From: Pseudobutyrivibrio sp. OR37
Lineage (GTDB): Bacteria; Bacillota; Clostridia; Lachnospirales; Lachnospiraceae
Length of the DNA: 64,000 bases
Reading direction: 5' to 3'
NCBI RefSeq assembly: GCF_900113655.1
Contig: NZ_FOQF01000001.1
Coordinates: forward strand, 1 to 64,000
Shown: piece after piece, positions 60,846 to 64,000 of the stretch
How positions within the stretch are numbered: the stretch's first letter is position 1
Layout: every line of letters starts with the position of its first letter
Position numbers and translations under genes: made by a program
Notes under the pieces: model-generated
What the model was told of the DNA's origin: nothing
Database searches by the model: none
What the model saw: only the letters and a program-made list of their open reading frames with translations

Positions 60846-62798
60846 TTAATTGGCTGTTCCCTGTACAGTCTGTGTTTGAGCTTCACCTGCTACACCTTCA
60901 GCTGGTGTAAGTGTAACTGTAAGCTGTGCCTTTGAAACATCAGAAATATTAATTGCACCACTCTTTGGAATAGTGCCTGACTTGTTTAATTCAGCAATTG
61001 AATATGTGCAATCGCCCTCAAAAGGATTAGCAATTGTGTAATTGTAGGTAGTAGCCTTTGCTCCCTTGCTGATTACAAGTGTAATTGTTGAATTTGCAGC
61101 AACCATTTCACCTGGAGCAATTGACTGGCTGATAACCTGTCCCTGTGGTACAGTGTCAGAGTTTTCTGTTGATGTGCTGGTAACAACAATATTCTTTGCA
61201 TCAAGAACTGTTGTAGCTTCAGCCTGTGTAAGACCAACAACACTAGGAACTGCTACCTTTGCAGAGCTGTCTGCATCTGTAGACTTGTTTTCTGTACCTG
61301 CAGCTGGTGTCTGTGTAGCGGCATTACCTGTATTAGCACTTGGAGTGCTATTTGAGGAGCTACTAGAACTGCTGCTAGGCTTAGACTCTGACTTTTCAGA
61401 AGAAGCAGAAGAATCTGACCCACCTTCAGCCTCGCCCTCACCAGATACTGTAAGTCTAAGTGTATCATTTAATGAGAACTCATCGCCTTCTTTTGTAGAC
61501 TGGCTCATTACCACGCCATCTTCGTAATCATCACTATCTTCGTAAGAAACTAAAATGTTTTCCTCTTCAAGACCAAGATCAGTAAGCTCTGTCTTTGCCT
61601 CTTCATACTGAGTGCCAACAACATTAATCATAGTAACCTTCTTAGAACCGAACTTAAATACACCAAAGTGTGTTCCAAGAATTGCAACGATGATAACTAC
61701 AATAGCGATTCCTGCAATAATACCAGAGATTGTAATAATCTTGTCCATTTTAGAATCTTCGTAATCATCTTCGTCATCATAGTACTCATCATCATAATAC
61801 TCGTCATCATAGTATTCATCATCATAGTACTCTTCTTCCTCATCTTCGTATTCATCATCGAAGATAAGGGCCTGAGCAGCCTTCTTTGTAAGTGATTCCT
61901 CCTGCTCTGGTGTGATGCGAGTCATAATCTGTGTCTTACCAAGATCTGCTGACTCGACTATAGTAACGAAATCCTCGTTAGGGCTAACTAAAGCCTTCTT
62001 TAAATCCATAAGCATGTCTGAGATAGTAGCATATCTTCTATCTGGGGACTTCATTGTAGCCTTAAGGATAATCTTTTCAAGTGAAATTGGAAGATCTGGA
62101 GCGTATGCGCTAGGCGCAACCATTTCCTCCTGCAAATGCTGAATAGCAATTGCAACTGTATTATCTCCATCGAAAGGAACACGGCCAGTTACCATTTCGT
62201 ACATTACGATACCAAGTGAATAAATATCACTCTTACCATCAACAAAACCATTTCTAGCCTGTTCTGGAGAAGAATAGTGAACAGAGCCCATTACATCTGC
62301 ATGAATTGTGTTTGAGCTAGCTGCTCTGGCGATACCGAAATCAGTAACCTTAACCTTACCCTCTGTAGAAATAATAATATTCTGAGGCTTGATATCACGG
62401 TGAATGATGCCCTTTTGATGAGCTGCCTCAATACCTCTTCCTACCTGAATCGCAATTGAGATAGCTTCCTTGAAATTAAGCTGTCCCTTCTTTTCGATAT
62501 ATGTCTTAAGTGTAATGCCCTCAACATATTCCATTACGATGAAATACATTCCATTTTCAGAGCCTACATCATAAATATTAACGATGTTCGGATGCTCCAA
62601 GCCTGCTGCTGACTGAGCCTCTGTTCTAAACTTTGCAACAAAGGTTGCGTCCTCAGAAAACTCTGGCTTTAAGATTTTGATTGCAACTTCTCTTCCTAAA
62701 ATATGGTCCTTAGCACGGTAAACATCTGACATTCCGCCTGCGCCAATTTTATCAATTACTTCATATCTGTCTGCTATAAATACGCCTTGTGTAATCAT
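60846..62798 (-). CDS. pknB: Membrane Ser/Thr protein kinase with PASTA domains
   Basis: PrkC/Stk1-type kinase sensing cell-wall fragments. 650 residues. The kinase domain (about 1-275) has GAGGMSDVYRAKD, VAIKIL, HRDIKPQNI and DFGIARA. An acidic juxtamembrane region contains (EYYDD) repeats (about 318-352). One membrane helix (about 355-380) is followed by two PASTA domains (about 385-455 and 520-585), a Ser/Ala/Thr-rich linker between them, and a ~65-residue C-terminal extension. Many relatives have three to four PASTA units; here there are two. It lies 14 bases after its phosphatase gene. Confidence 0.95.
   Translation of the reverse strand: MITQGVFIADRYEVIDKIGAGGMSDVYRAKDHILGREVAIKILKPEFSEDATFVAKFRTEAQSAAGLEHPNIVNIYDVGSENGMYFIVMEYVEGITLKTYIEKKGQLNFKEAISIAIQVGRGIEAAHQKGIIHRDIKPQNIIISTEGKVKVTDFGIARAASSNTIHADVMGSVHYSSPEQARNGFVDGKSDIYSLGIVMYEMVTGRVPFDGDNTVAIAIQHLQEEMVAPSAYAPDLPISLEKIILKATMKSPDRRYATISDMLMDLKKALVSPNEDFVTIVESADLGKTQIMTRITPEQEESLTKKAAQALIFDDEYEDEEEEYYDDEYYDDEYYDDEYYDDEDDYEDSKMDKIITISGIIAGIAIVVIIVAILGTHFGVFKFGSKKVTMINVVGTQYEEAKTELTDLGLEEENILVSYEDSDDYEDGVVMSQSTKEGDEFSLNDTLRLTVSGEGEAEGGSDSSASSEKSESKPSSSSSSSSNSTPSANTGNAATQTPAAGTENKSTDADSSAKVAVPSVVGLTQAEATTVLDAKNIVVTSTSTENSDTVPQGQVISQSIAPGEMVAANSTITLVISKGAKATTYNYTIANPFEGDCTYSIAELNKSGTIPKSGAINISDVSKAQLTVTLTPAEGVAGEAQTQTVQGTAN
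61771..61830. repeat. Four 15-bp tandem repeats inside pknB
   Basis: Four consecutive 15-mers of the form TCRTCATCATARTAY at 61771-61785, 61786-61800, 61801-61815 and 61816-61830 encode the EYYDD repeats before the membrane helix. The repeat keeps the reading frame. Confidence 0.9.
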
Positions 62799-62812
62799 TT
62801 ATTCTCCTTTAA

Positions 62813-63532
62813 CTACTCGATAATTATGACTGATACATTATCCTTACCGCCATGTGCATTTGCAAGCTCAACTAATCGGTTTGCACGATTTGCAATAGTG
62901 TTGTCTGATGTGATAACTGAATAAATTTCATCATCATCCACCATATTGGTAAGTCCATCTGAACAAATAAGAATATGCTCCCCACCATTAATCGCAACAT
63001 CAAAATAATCTGCTACGATAGAGCCTTCTGCTCCAATGGCTCTTGTAATCATATTCTTACGCTTATCATATTTTGCATCTACCTCATCAAGCTCCCCTGT
63101 ACGAACCAGCTCCGCAACAACAGAGTGGTCCTTTGTAACCTGCTTAAGCCTGTCACGTGTTGCAACATATAATCTGCTATCACCAACATTGGCCACATAA
63201 AGATGCCCATCAAAAACTGTAGCCAGTACTAATGTGGTTCCCATACCGGCTTTTGTTGGATCTGTCTGTGATTCAGAATAGATTTTGTTGTTTGCTAGTT
63301 GAATTGCCTTTTCAAAAATCCTAACTGTCTCAAGCTCTGTAGAATTTTTGATTTCATTCACGATAATCTCAACGCATCTTGCGGAAGCATAATCTCCTGC
63401 CAATTCTCCACCCATACCGTCTGCGACTATGTACAGATTTGGCAATTTACCAACTCTTGCATCAGAGGAAAAAACGCTGTCTTGATTAACTCGTCTTTTT
63501 ACTCCGACATCTGTTTTTTCATAGCTTATCAT
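62813..63532 (-). CDS. prpC: PP2C-type Ser/Thr protein phosphatase
   Basis: Partner phosphatase of PknB. 239 residues; KRRVNQDSVF, VADGMGGELAGDYAS (metal-binding Asp), GDSRLYV, ITRAIG and ICSDGLTNMVDD. Its ATG shares one base with the rlmN stop codon. The gene order rlmN-prpC-pknB-rsgA is conserved in Firmicutes. Confidence 0.94.
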   Translation of the reverse strand: MISYEKTDVGVKRRVNQDSVFSSDARVGKLPNLYIVADGMGGELAGDYASARCVEIIVNEIKNSTELETVRIFEKAIQLANNKIYSESQTDPTKAGMGTTLVLATVFDGHLYVANVGDSRLYVATRDRLKQVTKDHSVVAELVRTGELDEVDAKYDKRKNMITRAIGAEGSIVADYFDVAINGGEHILICSDGLTNMVDDDEIYSVITSDNTIANRANRLVELANAHGGKDNVSVIIIE

Positions 63533-64000
63533 TAAATAGTCCCTTTCGAAGCGTCCATGTCTGCATGTCGCTTTCTCAGTTGTCCACAGGCCCCGTCAAT
63601 GTCGCGACCCATTTCCCTTCTAATAGTAGCATTATTCACGTATTTTTCAATCTTTTTTTGGAAGGCGTAAGCCCTATCCATGCTAGGTGAAACGAAGTCT
63701 CTTTCCTTAATTGGATTAACTGGAATCAGATTGACATGACAGTTTAAATGACCTATCAATTGTCCTAATTCTTCTGCATCCACATCCCTATCATTCACAC
63801 CGCCAACAAGGGAATATTCAAAGGTGATTCTTCTACCTGTTTTCTTGAAATAGTATTCGCATGCATCTATTAGTTCGTGTATTTCATATTTATTTGCTAC
63901 TGGCATTAGCTCTTTTCTCTTCTCCTGATTAGGAGCATGTAGAGAAATAGCAAGAGTGATTGTTAAATCCTCATCAGCCAGCTGCTTTATCTTTGGAACA
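63532..64000 (-). CDS. rlmN: 23S rRNA/tRNA adenine C2-methyltransferase RlmN, C-terminal part
   Basis: The open frame continues to the window's right edge, so only the C-terminal ~156 residues are seen. ITLAISLHAPNQEKRKELMPVANKY, then YSLVGGVNDRDVDAEELG and HVNLIPVNPI, fit the radical SAM enzyme RlmN. The methyl-carrying cysteine is in DIDGACGQLRK near the end. The radical SAM cysteine cluster lies outside the window. It is the first gene of the block ending in thiN. Confidence 0.93.
   Translation of the reverse strand, partial: VPKIKQLADEDLTITLAISLHAPNQEKRKELMPVANKYEIHELIDACEYYFKKTGRRITFEYSLVGGVNDRDVDAEELGQLIGHLNCHVNLIPVNPIKERDFVSPSMDRAYAFQKKIEKYVNNATIRREMGRDIDGACGQLRKRHADMDASKGTI

Overview
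This 64-kb window looks like the chromosome of a low-GC Firmicute of the class Clostridia, most likely a Lachnospiraceae member of the Butyrivibrio/Pseudobutyrivibrio/Roseburia type. I judge this from protein flavour and gene order (the block from nusB to recN, the block from rlmN through prpC, pknB, rsgA and rpe to thiN, and the GGGtGRT/NifU-like pair), from AT-rich intergenic DNA and from strong AGGAGG-type ribosome binding sites. Nearly all genes lie on the minus strand. Plus-strand exceptions are a small ORF at the left edge, tRNA-Thr, the potABCD operon and argG. I see no prophage, insertion sequence or CRISPR array.

Layout. 1-2.1 kb: a small acidic protein, then the GGGtGRT protein with its NifU-like partner. 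2.2-5.8 kb: a ydjG/ydjH/ydjI-type membrane module. 5.9-11.8 kb: a left-handed beta-helix protein, a long topoisomerase III with six zinc-ribbon repeats, and an ATPase whose P-loop has decayed. 12-15.6 kb: asd, argH, queH and a small membrane protein. 15.8-19.7 kb: tRNA-Thr(CGT) and potABCD. 19.6-29.3 kb: housekeeping genes recN, argR, nadK, tlyA, dxs, ispA, xseB, xseA, nusB and an Asp23 protein. 29.4-32.5 kb: a queuosine precursor operon (queD, queE, folE, queC, queF) behind a promoter, a candidate pseudoknot riboswitch and an intrinsic terminator. 32.5-43.9 kb: surE, a dehydrogenase, two lineage-specific proteins (one resembling a FliD C-terminus), a two-component system, hflKC, an EF-hand protein and a NUDIX/LprI-like operon. 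44.0-45.7 kb: a distinctive cassette, described below. 45.7-51.8 kb: an operon comEA - response regulator - histidine kinase - GerMN lipoprotein - comEC. 51.8-58.3 kb: argC, a GNAT gene, argJ, argB and argD, divergent from argG. 58.2-64 kb: a 396-bp palindrome, then thiN, rpe, rsgA, pknB, prpC and rlmN (cut by the window edge).

The most unusual element is at 44083-45637. A solitary gene for a PD-(D/E)XK-like protein is flanked on both sides by near-copies of one non-coding array. Each array alternates two inverted 10-bp half-sites (AGRTAGTARY and its inverse), with a 14-bp loop and an 18-19-bp spacer, giving a 52-53-bp period. Half-sites are kept where loops and spacers have drifted. The layout recalls REP/RAYT 'REPtron' cassettes but with a different protein. 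The second unexplained structure is the palindrome at 58250-58645, whose arms reach into the last codons of both convergent genes argG and thiN.

Together the genes cover arginine synthesis and its regulator ArgR, queuosine precursor synthesis, isoprenoid precursors, polyamine uptake, Ser/Thr-kinase signalling and probable DNA uptake.
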